DNA of 64,000 nucleotides, from assembly GCF_003584685.1 (NCBI RefSeq), contig NZ_AP018549.1:1178001-1242000 (forward strand), in the 5' to 3' direction. The translations under genes were made by a program, and so were the position numbers. Shown in pieces: positions 1 to 7,651 of the stretch (within the stretch, counting starts at the first letter, position 1; the number at the start of each line of letters is the position of its first letter). Source of the DNA: Lactobacillus paragasseri. GTDB taxonomy: Bacteria; Bacillota; Bacilli; Lactobacillales; Lactobacillaceae. The notes under the pieces are model-generated. The model was given only the letters and a program-made list of their open reading frames with translations. It was not told the DNA's origin and searched no databases.

Positions 1-960
1 AGTCATCCAGTATCTATTAGACTCAAAAAGCAACGTGTTCTCTGCAATAACTGCCGTAAAAGATCTATGGCTCAATCTAACCTTGTTAATAAATAGTGCC
101 ACATCTCTAATAGTTCTAAGCGTAAAGTCTTAGCTGTTCTTACTGAAGATCGTTCGATGACAAGTATTGCTCGTGAGCAAAATGTCTCAGTCAATACTGT
201 TCAGAGAGTTTTAGAATCTTGCTCTTCTAAGTTTTACGATGAGTTTGATCGCTTGCTAAACATTTGGCTTTTGACGAATTTAAGGGCGTTGGCAAGAAGC
301 TGCACTTTATCTGTCTAGACGGCAATTCTCATCAAGTAGTCCAGATCCTTAGAACACGTTTTAAACCTGAAATTCTACACTACTTCTACAAGTTTACTCC
401 GCAGGCTCGTGCTATGGTCAAAACAGTTCACCATGAATCTTAACTGCTATTATCTAATCGTGGCTAGAGAGTTATTTCCCAATGCCCAGATTGTCATCGA
501 TCGTTTTCACATAGTTCAGATGCTTACCAGATCTTTTAATAGCTTACGAGATCAGACTATGAAACTTTTTAAGAAGCAAAGCCGTGAATAATAAGCTATT
601 AAAATCTACCTGGAAACTTTATCTCATGAAGTATGACAAGCTCAATAAGAAAGCGCTTTATTATGACTAGCATTTCAAAGACTATCTCATTCAAGAGCAC
701 GTTGTTTTAGATGGCTTAGACTGCAATGAAAAGCTTGAAAACACATATTGAGTTATGCAGGACTTTATGGCTGCTATTCAAAACAAAGATGAAAAAAAGA
801 TTATTCATTTACTTCATTCAAAACAAGCTGTCGGTAAACAAATGCATCAGACAGTATTAACTTTTAAACGTAATTATACTAGCGTACTATACTTATGGCT
901 ATAGCAGTTTTAGCCATCTATTAATTAGAATCAGACTAGAAGAAAATATCATAAAAGAAA
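1..960 (+). pseudogene. Degenerate ISL3-family transposase remnant, 5' end outside the window
   Basis: Conceptual translation, switching frames, gives a typical ISL3 transposase body: a Cys-containing N-terminal segment (CNNCRKR), a helix-turn-helix-like part (SMTSIAREQNVSVNTVQRVL), then LHFICLDGN, FPNAQIVIDRFHIVQ and a C-terminal tail near 920-960. The frame is broken by a stop at 94-96, a shift near 260, a stop after about 436, and several more stops between 590 and 960. No intact product is possible. The open stretch at 409-591 is only a fragment of this pseudogene. The other half of the N-terminus lies left of the window. It marks the edge of an IS-rich accessory island. Confidence 0.85.
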
Positions 961-1012
961 AGTAAGAGGAGGAACCACGACATCATTATGTTATAATTCA
1001 TCCCCTACTTAA
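960..1012. repeat. Hairpin-forming repeat, copy A, at the ISL3 remnant end
   Basis: An imperfect inverted repeat begins AAGTAAGAGG and closes with CCCCTACTT around a short central ATG-rich loop. A diverged copy lies at about 7504-7554. In both cases it follows the same ISL3 3'-end sequence (918-958 here, about 7368-7415 there). It probably belongs to the terminus of the element or a small derivative of it. GGCTCT, a usual ISL3 end sequence, follows at about 1022. Confidence 0.45.
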
Positions 1013-1052
1013 AATTATATTGGCTCTACCGAATTCTTGATCACAGCATCGA

Positions 1053-1820
1053 TTATATATTAAATATACTAAGCTGTTCTACAATTCTTTCCTCAATTTC
1101 TCTAGTATTTTCTTGCAACCAAATTAATTCTGATTCTTCATCTCCGACTACTGACAAGTATTTTACAGATTCAAACTTAATATTTTTTCTATAAACTTCC
1201 GATCCTGGTAAGATTATTCCATCAACATTTATACTATTATTTAAATTAATATCATCTCTTTTTAAAAATATGTTTGTTTTCCATATATCATGATCTGTAT
1301 TTAAATTTTTTTCTACTTCTTTATCGGTATAAGAAGAGTAATTTGGTTGATAAATATGAATATATACAGGAATATCAATTTCAGATAAATAATATTCCAT
1401 AATTTCTTTAACTTCTTCCCATTTTAAACCACCATTTCCTGTACCTAATTGTGGAAAAGAAATCGATTCAATATTTCTATTCTTATATTCCTCAACAAAT
1501 TTTTTTAACCCTATTTCAATATATTCAATTTTCGATTTATTACGCCAATGCTTTTTAGTAGGAAAATTTAAAACCCATCTTTTTCGAATATTACCGGTAT
1601 TTTTTTTTCGATATATCTCTGGCTCTTCTTTACTCAACATTAACTGTCCGGGTTGAAATTTTCCTTTATCACATAAATATTTATAACGCTTAAACATTTG
1701 TGGATAAAATTTTTTAAAGTCTTTTGCAATTCCTTTTCCCATTACTCCCACTGTATTTACTGTATTTACAAGAGTTTGAGCTGGTGATAAAAACAAATTT
1801 TTATTTGTATAAATTATCAT
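1053..1820 (-). CDS. DarG-like macrodomain protein (putative ADP-ribosyl glycohydrolase antitoxin)
   Basis: 255 aa. Residues about 1-165 form a macrodomain of the DarG type: a VNTVNTVGVMGKGIA ADP-ribose-binding loop near residue 19, then KFQPGQ, NFPTKKHWR and the conserved SFPQLGTGNGGL loop. DarG removes ADP-ribose that DarT puts on thymidine in DNA. The last 90 residues match nothing I recognise; in DarG the C-terminus binds and neutralises the toxin, so a similar job is possible. The start codon overlaps the stop of the preceding frame as ATGA, so translation is probably coupled. The DarT-like gene lies just upstream in the same operon. AT content is high, as across the island. The macrodomain is certain; the antitoxin role is inferred from the partner. 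Confidence 0.85.
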   Translation of the reverse strand: MIIYTNKNLFLSPAQTLVNTVNTVGVMGKGIAKDFKKFYPQMFKRYKYLCDKGKFQPGQLMLSKEEPEIYRKKNTGNIRKRWVLNFPTKKHWRNKSKIEYIEIGLKKFVEEYKNRNIESISFPQLGTGNGGLKWEEVKEIMEYYLSEIDIPVYIHIYQPNYSSYTDKEVEKNLNTDHDIWKTNIFLKRDDINLNNSINVDGIILPGSEVYRKNIKFESVKYLSVVGDEESELIWLQENTREIEERIVEQLSIFNI

Positions 1821-2251
1821 TGTTTTTCATCTTCTTTTTTTAATTCAATTGTTGCATTTTCTTCTACTTTCTTAAGTATTTCCTTTTCTTCGGGTTTTAA
1901 ATTCAACGGCATATTATTAGAAGTAAGATACCACTTTTCTTCATTAACATTTCTATATACATCGAAATATTCATGATTATAATACAATTTTGAATAATAT
2001 TTACTAATCTTCTTATACTTTTTATTAGTCCATTTAGCTGTAGCTAATATCCAATCTGGTTGATGAAAAACTCCTACCGTTTTTTGCTCACCATTTATAT
2101 CTATTACTTTAAAAATTATCCTTCTTAATTCAGAATTATACACTCGAAAAATTTTATCTTTATATCTTTTTATATACATAAATGGTTTATTAATAACCTT
2201 TATATCCTCTTTTAGAATTTCACTTGAAATAGACTTTGGATACATTTCCAT
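1817..2251 (-). CDS. Middle reading frame, probable C-terminal part of the DarT-like protein
   Basis: 144 codons from the first ATG, basic and lysine-rich, with no family I recognise. There is no Shine-Dalgarno before the ATG at 2251 (the upstream transcript reads AAAACTCCTAATATA). The frame stays open upstream of that ATG, into the end of the DarT-like gene, in the -1 frame relative to it. A run of seven T containing the heptamer TTTTTTA lies exactly where the two frames can be joined (2296-2302). I therefore read it as the C-terminal region of the toxin-like protein, reached by -1 slippage or separated by a single-base deletion. Its stop overlaps the macrodomain start by ATGA. An independent third gene with a weak ribosome site remains possible. 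Confidence 0.55.
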   Translation of the reverse strand: MEMYPKSISSEILKEDIKVINKPFMYIKRYKDKIFRVYNSELRRIIFKVIDINGEQKTVGVFHQPDWILATAKWTNKKYKKISKYYSKLYYNHEYFDVYRNVNEEKWYLTSNNMPLNLKPEEKEILKKVEENATIELKKEDEKQ

Positions 2252-2277
2252 TATATTAGGAGTTTTATCTATTGATT

Positions 2278-3651
2278 CTAATTTTCCAGCATCATTAAAA
2301 AAATAGTTGGATTTACAATTATTTTGTCAACATAATTTTTAATATCTATTTTTTTATGTTGATCTTTTTTATCAAAATATTTTGCATTATGCTCTGCAAG
2401 CATCGTTAATAATGCTAACTTCTCTATTTCTGTTCGAACAAAAATATTCACTATATCATCTGGAATAAATGACATATAATTTTTTACCACAAATTCCGTC
2501 TGCTTTATATTATTTGGCGAATATTTATCATATATTTGACAGATTTTTTCTTTAAATAAAGTAAGATTATCATCAAATTCATCTAATGGATTATCAGAAA
2601 CACTTTTCCCAGCTAAACTTTTTTTAGTAACATGCCCTCCCAAAAATAGCTGCTTTTTAAAACTAAATGTTATAAATATTGGAATTGGTAAATGAGCTGG
2701 CTTTTTTTCCCATATTTCTCCCACGTTGTTCTCTAGCCTTCGATTTAAATGACCATTTCTTCCAAATATTCCCTCATTTCGATATTGAGTCGGAGTTTTG
2801 GGTCTAAAATAAAACCTAGCATAATCATGAACCCAACTCTTGGTCAGTGTTTCATTTACTTTTGATGAGGCATTATCATTAATTGCCAATTTATCCTGCT
2901 TAGAATAATTTTTAGATTCAATTCTTAAATAAGACAAAATATTTGCCATATTATTAATATCTGTAAAATGCCATATAAGTCCTTTTACATCATTTCTTTC
3001 ATCCATATACCAAGTTTTATCTAACACTTGTAGATAATTATTAGACAATTTTTTATACGCTTCATTATAATTATTCAAAACTATATCTGGTAAATTTTCA
3101 CTTCTAAACTTATTTAATTTATTTTGTTTCAATATTTTTATAAATAAATCTTCAATCCTTCTATCCTTGATAAAGCAATTATAAATTTCTTTATCGTAAA
3201 ACATCGAAATATTTTCAGGAAATCCAAAGTCAATATTTGAATAACGTTTCATAAAATCTAAAAAGCACTGTAAACTTTTATATAAAATTGAAAAGTCTAA
3301 CGTTTCATCTAAGTACATAAAAACTAATCTATATGCATACTCTTTTACCATTGTAATTTTTTGACCTAGCACCTGTCTTGGATTAATGGTAGTAATATCT
3401 TTAATAATATATTTTGCTTGTTCATATTTGTCGTTATTTTCACTAATTAAGCTATAATCATCAATATTATTACTATTGATTTTTTCTCGTAAAATCAGAT
3501 CTTTAACTTGAGTTAATTTTTCATGCTTAGTATTTTGAGCCTTTGCAGTAGTTAGTTGTCTTTTTAAGCCTAATTTGACACTACCAGCTGTTGTTTTAAA
3601 CCAGAAATATTTATTATTAAATTTAACACGATATATTGTTTTCTTTTTCAA
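2278..3651 (-). CDS. DarT-like (DUF4433) ADP-ribosyltransferase with long N-terminal extension
   Basis: 457 aa; TTG start at 3651 behind GAGG with 8 nt spacing. Residues 1-224 are an unrecognised extension. Residues about 225-410 carry DarT hallmarks: WHFTDINNMANIL (227-239), HDYARFYFRPKTPTQY (275-290), PIFITF (324-329), a GGH segment near 338, and QTEFVV (384-389), whose Glu386 fits the catalytic glutamate of the family. DarT transfers ADP-ribose from NAD onto thymidine in single-stranded DNA and stops replication; darTG loci are toxin-antitoxin and phage-defence modules. Typical DarT is about 200 aa, so this form is more than twice as long. It heads a minus-strand operon with a DarG-like macrodomain gene. 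Its last codons overlap a TTTTTTA slippery site that would extend it to about 611 aa. Family assignment is by motif, not by search. Confidence 0.75.
   Translation of the reverse strand: MKKKTIYRVKFNNKYFWFKTTAGSVKLGLKRQLTTAKAQNTKHEKLTQVKDLILREKINSNNIDDYSLISENNDKYEQAKYIIKDITTINPRQVLGQKITMVKEYAYRLVFMYLDETLDFSILYKSLQCFLDFMKRYSNIDFGFPENISMFYDKEIYNCFIKDRRIEDLFIKILKQNKLNKFRSENLPDIVLNNYNEAYKKLSNNYLQVLDKTWYMDERNDVKGLIWHFTDINNMANILSYLRIESKNYSKQDKLAINDNASSKVNETLTKSWVHDYARFYFRPKTPTQYRNEGIFGRNGHLNRRLENNVGEIWEKKPAHLPIPIFITFSFKKQLFLGGHVTKKSLAGKSVSDNPLDEFDDNLTLFKEKICQIYDKYSPNNIKQTEFVVKNYMSFIPDDIVNIFVRTEIEKLALLTMLAEHNAKYFDKKDQHKKIDIKNYVDKIIVNPTIFLMMLEN
2296..2303 (-). promoter_or_regulatory. Putative -1 frameshift site (U UUU UUA) joining the DarT-like gene to the middle frame
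   Basis: On the coding strand the toxin reads ATT TTT TTA ATG, giving the canonical slippery heptamer T TTT TTA in the correct phase (2296-2302) inside a run of seven T (2297-2303). A -1 slip after codon 452 continues through AAT GAT GCT into the downstream frame without a stop until 1817. The predicted fusion is 452 + 159 residues. No clear stimulatory stem-loop was identified. Confidence 0.5.
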
Positions 3652-3954
3652 TTTAAGATCCTCTTACTAGCTAACATATCACAATAATTATTTATTACAG
3701 ATATATTTACACATAAAATAAATTAAATCAATTCAATCAATTTTTTAATTAACTTTCAAAAGTATTACTAAATATTTTTTACAATTTAACAAAAATCTTC
3801 CATTTGACATATATTAGTATAAACCAAGTTGTATTATGCTTTATTCTAACTGTTTATCCTTTATCTTTCCATCACACATACGTTTTTCCGCAAAATATAA
3901 GATTCGTGTTTTTCATTAAACAGTTTATTGTATCTATATAACTATATATTCAAA

Positions 3955-4041
3955 TTAGTTTAGGCCATATAAGAACATAATTATTATCAAAATTTCAAGG
4001 AAAGAGATTATTACCACCTTAAGCCCTTTGGTCAAGTACAT
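3955..4041 (-). CDS. Small hydrophobic peptide, candidate type I toxin
   Basis: 28 codons, ATG at 4041 and TAA at 3955-3957. A perfect GGGAGG (4048-4053) sits 6 nt upstream, stronger than most ribosome sites in the window. The peptide begins MYLTKGLKVV and contains one hydrophobic stretch (about residues 9-25, rich in Ile, Leu, Phe) with a Lys-containing start. This layout is typical of Fst-, TxpA- or holin-like type I toxins, whose translation is blocked by an antisense RNA. A TTGACA at about 3803 on the plus strand could drive a transcript toward the 3' end, though no well-spaced -10 is evident. It lies just upstream of the DarT-like operon, same strand. No sequence family is recognised; the case rests on size, hydrophobicity and ribosome site. 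Confidence 0.5.
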   Translation of the reverse strand: MYLTKGLKVVIISFLEILIIIMFLYGLN

Positions 4042-4221
4042 ATAATACCTCCCTTCAGAAAATATAAAATTTCTTTACTCTATAGTTTTTTCCTATTGAT
4101 GAACATGTATAAGATTCTACTGACAGGATTTTTTATTGCATAAAGAAAAAGAGACCATAGCCTCTCTTAACTTAAAGTCCTTCTTCGACCAATTCAATTA
4201 AGTTTACTAGGAGTTTGTGCT

Positions 4222-4341
4222 ATGTCCTCTTTTAACGACTATATTAAATTTTCTCTTAATATTGAAGATCAAAATATTGTTTTTTCCGATTATTTTAAAA
4301 ACGTTGATTGTAAAATCAAATTGAACACTTTAGAAAAATAA
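4222..4341 (+). pseudogene. N-terminal stub of an ISL3-family transposase, cut by IS30
   Basis: ATG at 4222 with a GGAG ribosome site gives MSSFNDYIKFSLNIED..., which resembles the start of Lactobacillus ISL3 transposases. After about 32 codons the frame enters the left end of the IS30 element (AAATTGAACACTTT at 4318-4331) and stops at 4339-4341. The rest of the transposase is not found on the far side of IS30, so material was also lost by deletion. Confidence 0.6.
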
Positions 4342-5473
4342 AAAGTCCATTCGGACCTGTTTGATAGAATGTTAATAACCACAAAAACTTTCTATTGGAG
4401 GTCAAAATGGACTCTTTACATTCTACCATGAACCAGCACGTTAAAGGAAAGCATTTATCATTCGAAGAACGAGTTATTATTCAATTGCGTTTGAAAGATG
4501 GCTGCTCTTTGCGTGCAATTGCTCGTGAACTCAACTGTTCTCCTTCTACTATCAGTTATGAGTTTAAACGTGGCACTGTAAAACTGTATCATGGTAAAGT
4601 CAAAAGATACAAGGCTACTCAAGGACATGATGTATATCAAGCTCATCGTAAAAATTGTGGGCGCAAATCAGACTTTCTCAAGAAAACTCAATTTATTCAC
4701 TATGTCCACAAACATTTCTTTAAAGATGGTTGGTCGCTTGATGTTTGCAGTAATCGTGCCACTGCTGCTGGCGAATTCTCTAGCAGCGATGTTGTCTGCA
4801 CCAAAACTCTTTATAATTACGTTGATAAGGGCTTATTAGGCATTTATAATTACGACTTGCCTGAGAAGCTTAAACGCAATACCAAGCTTCATCGTGTGCG
4901 CAAAAACAAGAAAAAGCTTGGCAGAAGTATTGAAGAACGTCCAAAAGAAATTAGTGAACGTAATGAATTCGGTCATTGGGAATGCGATTTGGTTCTTGGA
5001 CATAAGACTAAAGATGATGAAGTGCTGTTAACCTTATCTGAGCGCATGAGTCGTGAATTCTTAATTATTCGTATTCCCGACAAGACTTCTATCAGTGTCA
5101 TGCAAGCCTTTAAAGAACTCCAAAGACAATACAGTGAACACTGGAATAATATTTTTAAAACTATTACCACTGATAATGGTTCAGAATTTGCGGATCTTTC
5201 CAACCTAGAAGAAGCCTCCAATACACTGGTTTACTATGCCCATCCTTACACTTCTTGTGATAAGGGAACAGTTGAAAGACACAATGGTCTTATTCGCAGA
5301 TTCATTCCTAAAGGAGAAGCAATAGCTAACTATTCTTTACAAGACATCATTGATATTGAAACCTGGTGCAATTCTTTGCCAAGAATGATACTGGCCTATC
5401 ATACACCAGATGAAATCTTTGAAAGAGAATTAGATCTAATCTATCAAATAGCTTAACCAAAAGTGTTCAATTT
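4318..5473 (+). mobile_element. IS30-family insertion sequence, apparently complete
   Basis: A full-length IS30 transposase gene is bracketed by inverted ends: AAATTGAACACTTT at 4318-4331 and its reverse complement at 5460-5473. Pairing beyond 14 bp is weak and no target duplication is evident, so boundaries may be off by a few bases. The left end interrupts an ISL3 transposase start. The right end stops 12 bp from the stop codon of a small membrane-protein gene. Confidence 0.75.
4407..5456 (+). CDS. IS30-family transposase
   Basis: 349 aa from the ATG at 4407, which has GGAGG at 4397-4401 with 5 nt spacing; an upstream TTG at 4395 lies on the ribosome site itself and is not the start. The N-terminus has a helix-turn-helix (LSFEERVIIQ..., CSLRAIARELNCSPSTIS) of the IS30 type. 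The C-terminal DDE catalytic core shows GHWECDLVLG (first Asp), TTDNGSEF (second Asp) and GTVERHNGLIRRFIPKG (Glu), followed by the usual ending. Length and motifs are those of an intact enzyme that cuts and joins the element ends. No frameshift or stop is present, so the copy may be active. Confidence 0.95.
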   Translation: MDSLHSTMNQHVKGKHLSFEERVIIQLRLKDGCSLRAIARELNCSPSTISYEFKRGTVKLYHGKVKRYKATQGHDVYQAHRKNCGRKSDFLKKTQFIHYVHKHFFKDGWSLDVCSNRATAAGEFSSSDVVCTKTLYNYVDKGLLGIYNYDLPEKLKRNTKLHRVRKNKKKLGRSIEERPKEISERNEFGHWECDLVLGHKTKDDEVLLTLSERMSREFLIIRIPDKTSISVMQAFKELQRQYSEHWNNIFKTITTDNGSEFADLSNLEEASNTLVYYAHPYTSCDKGTVERHNGLIRRFIPKGEAIANYSLQDIIDIETWCNSLPRMILAYHTPDEIFERELDLIYQIA

Positions 5474-5484
5474 ATTATTGCAAT

Positions 5485-5778
5485 TTACGAAAAAATCAAA
5501 ATCAATAATATATTAATTATTTGTAGAAATTCTAAAGGAAAATCATTTGAAAGTATACGTAAACGATCAACAATAGTCGACATAGATAAAATTATTAAAA
5601 TAAGAAAAAATATTGAAATTATTATTATAATTAATAGAATTGAATTTATAATATCTGCTTTGAGTTTAAACTCACCTACTAACATCAAGTTCAATATACC
5701 AAATGTAACTGTTGTAGCTATAATAGTCGAAATCATACTATTCTTTGAATGCCAATCTACTAAACGCCTAATATTCAT
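5485..5778 (-). CDS. Small membrane protein, downstream partner of the XRE-type protein
   Basis: 97 aa; ATG at 5778 with AAAGGGG upstream. Three hydrophobic segments at about residues 14-34, 43-67 and 84-96 (very Ile/Leu-rich) predict a three-helix integral membrane protein; the ends are basic. No family is recognised. It follows the XRE-type gene by 45 bp on the same strand, with no terminator between, so the two are likely one transcript. The IS30 right end is only 12 bp past its stop, so the gene may have lost a downstream neighbour, though its own stop predates the insertion boundary. Regulator plus small membrane protein pairs occur in some toxin or abortive-infection systems; that role here is a guess. 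Confidence 0.55.
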   Translation of the reverse strand: MNIRRLVDWHSKNSMISTIIATTVTFGILNLMLVGEFKLKADIINSILLIIIIISIFFLILIILSMSTIVDRLRILSNDFPLEFLQIINILLILIFS

Positions 5779-5823
5779 ACAAGTTTTTCCCCTTTTTAAA
5801 ATATATTTTATTTTTTTAATTAG

Positions 5824-6675
5824 CTATCTTTTCATATACTTATACAACTTATTTCTTAATTTAAAAATTTCAGATCCGTAAAATTCTATAAAGTCATCAT
5901 CTGTCACACCTGTTGGATCTATAAAATCATCAAGTAAAAATGTTGCAGGACTAACTTTATAATTAAGTACTTTACCGGGATATATCTTACCCAACCTCAA
6001 ATTTTCGTATTCATCATTCGAAAGCTTACATATCATTTCAAGATCACTAGGATTATACGAATTTATTTTCTTTAAAATTTTAAAGGCATCTTTAAGAACG
6101 GATAATCCCCCATAGCCTATTTCATTATTAAAAGGTACACTCTTTATATAAGTGATATATTTATAGCGTTTACTTTCGTCTAAATAATATTTAACAAAAA
6201 TAAATTCTTTATCTTGAGAATTCCTAAACGCAAATATAAATCTGTCATTTCTTGAAATATTATTATATTCCGGCAAATGATAATGCGTTGATAAAAAGGG
6301 CTCGCCCTCTCCATTTTTTAACCAATTGTGATTAACGCCTAATTTTTCAGCTACTGAATCAATAAATTGAAACGTCGGTTCTCTTGATTCTTTATAATAT
6401 TGCTTTAATATTTCTACAGATTCTAAATTTAAATATTCAGCTAGTTTGCTAAGATTTAATTCTTCAAAACCATAATATTTCTCTTGATTAATTAAAAACA
6501 TTAACTGATCGATTCTTTTTGCAAAATCAGTTTTATACTTTTTCTCATCTACAGATTTTTTACATTCTTCTTTATTATCTTTTTTATTCTTTCTAATTCG
6601 TTTTAATATAAAATTAGAGAAAATACTAGAAGCAGTATCTTCTATAATACTCAATATAAAATTCAGAATTTGCAT
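5824..6675 (-). CDS. XRE-type helix-turn-helix protein with amphipathic N-terminus
   Basis: 283 aa. Residues 1-25 are hydrophobic/amphipathic and followed by a strongly basic stretch (LKRIRKNKK), suggesting peripheral membrane contact. Residues about 50-127 look like an XRE DNA-binding domain, ending in GVNHNWLKNGEGEPF, a signature seen in phage-type repressors. Residues 130-283 are unrecognised, acidic and aromatic-rich. It heads a two-gene unit with the small membrane protein downstream. It sits between a DarT-like locus and IS debris, an accessory-island setting. It could be a regulator or a sensor component of a defence pair; the sequence does not decide. Confidence 0.6.
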   Translation of the reverse strand: MQILNFILSIIEDTASSIFSNFILKRIRKNKKDNKEECKKSVDEKKYKTDFAKRIDQLMFLINQEKYYGFEELNLSKLAEYLNLESVEILKQYYKESREPTFQFIDSVAEKLGVNHNWLKNGEGEPFLSTHYHLPEYNNISRNDRFIFAFRNSQDKEFIFVKYYLDESKRYKYITYIKSVPFNNEIGYGGLSVLKDAFKILKKINSYNPSDLEMICKLSNDEYENLRLGKIYPGKVLNYKVSPATFLLDDFIDPTGVTDDDFIEFYGSEIFKLRNKLYKYMKR

Positions 6676-7034
6676 GATCTTCTCCTGATTAATCTATTAA
6701 AATTAATAAATAAACAAAATTATCGTAAAAGAAAAGGAATTAAGCAACTATTTCTAGTTGTCTAATTCCTAATCTAAAACTGTCCTCTATAATAAGCAGA
6801 TCACAGTTATTCAGGCTCTTAGAGCCTTTTAATGATTCGGCAATATAACTCTACATCTTTTTACACTTTAATTCAATGTTTTCCAAAAATTCTCTACAAA
6901 AGAAAGAGACAGTTGAATAATATTTAAATGGCAATATGAGCTCTGTTGAAATAACTAATTAACAACTTAACATACCCAAGACCATTTTGTTACCGATAAC
7001 AACATTATCAAAGCAATCAAGCTTCTTTCTTAAG

Positions 7035-7372
7035 TCATGCTCGACATAACAATAATTACTCTAAAGAACTTAAAGAAAAGATTGTTCAAGAATATTTAAC
7101 TGGTAAAACATCATTAGCTTCTTTAGCTAATAAATATGGCATTAAAGCGTTGCCACAGTAAGAAAATGGATTTCCAAGTATAATAGTCATATAGAAATTG
7201 GGATTATATTCCACATCTGGAGACTTATATAACTAAAAGTAAGATGAACGACACCCCAGCAAGAAAGAATTCAAATTATTTAATACTGTCTTAATCATGA
7301 TAAAAATTATTCAGAAGCTGCTGTTAGATTTAACTTTTCCTATCAACAGGTCTACAGCTGGATTCACATTTA
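7035..7372 (+). pseudogene. IS3-family (IS150-like) orfA remnant
   Basis: Translation in shifting frames gives YSKELKEKIVQEYLTGKTSL, LANKYGI and, further on, DHDKNYSEAAVRFNFSYQQV, the two helix-turn-helix modules of IS3-family orfA proteins. A base loss near 7150 and several stops break it. The remnant runs directly into ISL3 tail sequence at about 7368, showing that one element was cut into by another or joined by deletion. Confidence 0.7.
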
Positions 7373-7555
7373 TTAATTAGAATCAGACTAGAAGAAAATA
7401 TCATCAAAGAAAACCAATCAAACAACTATTTTCAAGTTGCCTGATTTTTATTCAAAACTATCCATCAACAGGATTTATAAAACAGACTTTAACTTTAAAC
7501 AAAAAAGTAAGAGGTAAATCATAACATCGTCATGTTACACTTCATCTCCTACTTT
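7368..7555 (+). repeat. ISL3 3'-end remnant with hairpin repeat, copy B
   Basis: The segment from about 7370 (TTAATTAGAATCAGACTAG) is nearly identical to 919-958. It encodes a C-terminal tail (RLEENIIKENQSNNYFQVA then stop), then the terminal TATCCATCAACAGGATTT, then the inverted repeat AAGTAAGAGGT...ATCTCCTACTT (7504-7554). Copy A lacks about 95 bp in the middle. Direct copies on both sides of the island could have served for recombination. Confidence 0.55.
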
Positions 7556-7651
7556 AGGTTGTTTGTAAAATAAGTGTTGTAGTTCATCTCTTATTTAAGA
7601 TTGCTTGACACCAGCCTTAATTCTGTACTTTAAAAGATTTATTTCAAAATG

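Larger units (their letters stand above)
3652..4394. other. Intergenic stretch with short peptide gene and ISL3 debris
   Basis: Apart from the small peptide (3955-4041) and the truncated ISL3 start (4222-4341), this stretch is AT-rich with no long frame. It contains a short hairpin (AAGAGA...TCTCTT, 4149-4168) and a piece near 4118-4134 (TCTACTGACAGGATTTT) resembling the terminal sequence found beside the other ISL3 ends at about 7455-7475. It probably represents the left end of an ISL3 element later interrupted by IS30. Confidence 0.5.
6676..7651. other. Gene-free stretch of IS remnants
   Basis: No intact gene is seen. It contains an ISL3 3'-end remnant at about 6735-6830 (a hairpin AATTAAGCAACTA/TAGTTGTCTAATT and the palindrome GGCTCTTAGAGCC at 6814-6826, which looks like two abutted ISL3 ends), an IS3 orfA remnant at about 7035-7372, and a further ISL3 3' end with its hairpin at 7368-7555. 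The stretch separates the XRE-type operon from the EPS cluster. Confidence 0.6.

Noticed and set aside
409..591. A 60-codon frame as an independent small gene
   Set aside because: It is an in-frame piece of the broken ISL3 transposase, with family sequence continuing on both sides in other frames.
3803..3840. Full plus-strand antisense promoter for the small peptide
   Set aside because: TTGACA is present but no -10 lies at the right distance, so I did not list it as a promoter.
5485..5500. IS30 insertion truncating the small membrane protein
   Set aside because: Its stop codon lies 12 bp before the element end, so the stop was not created by the insertion.
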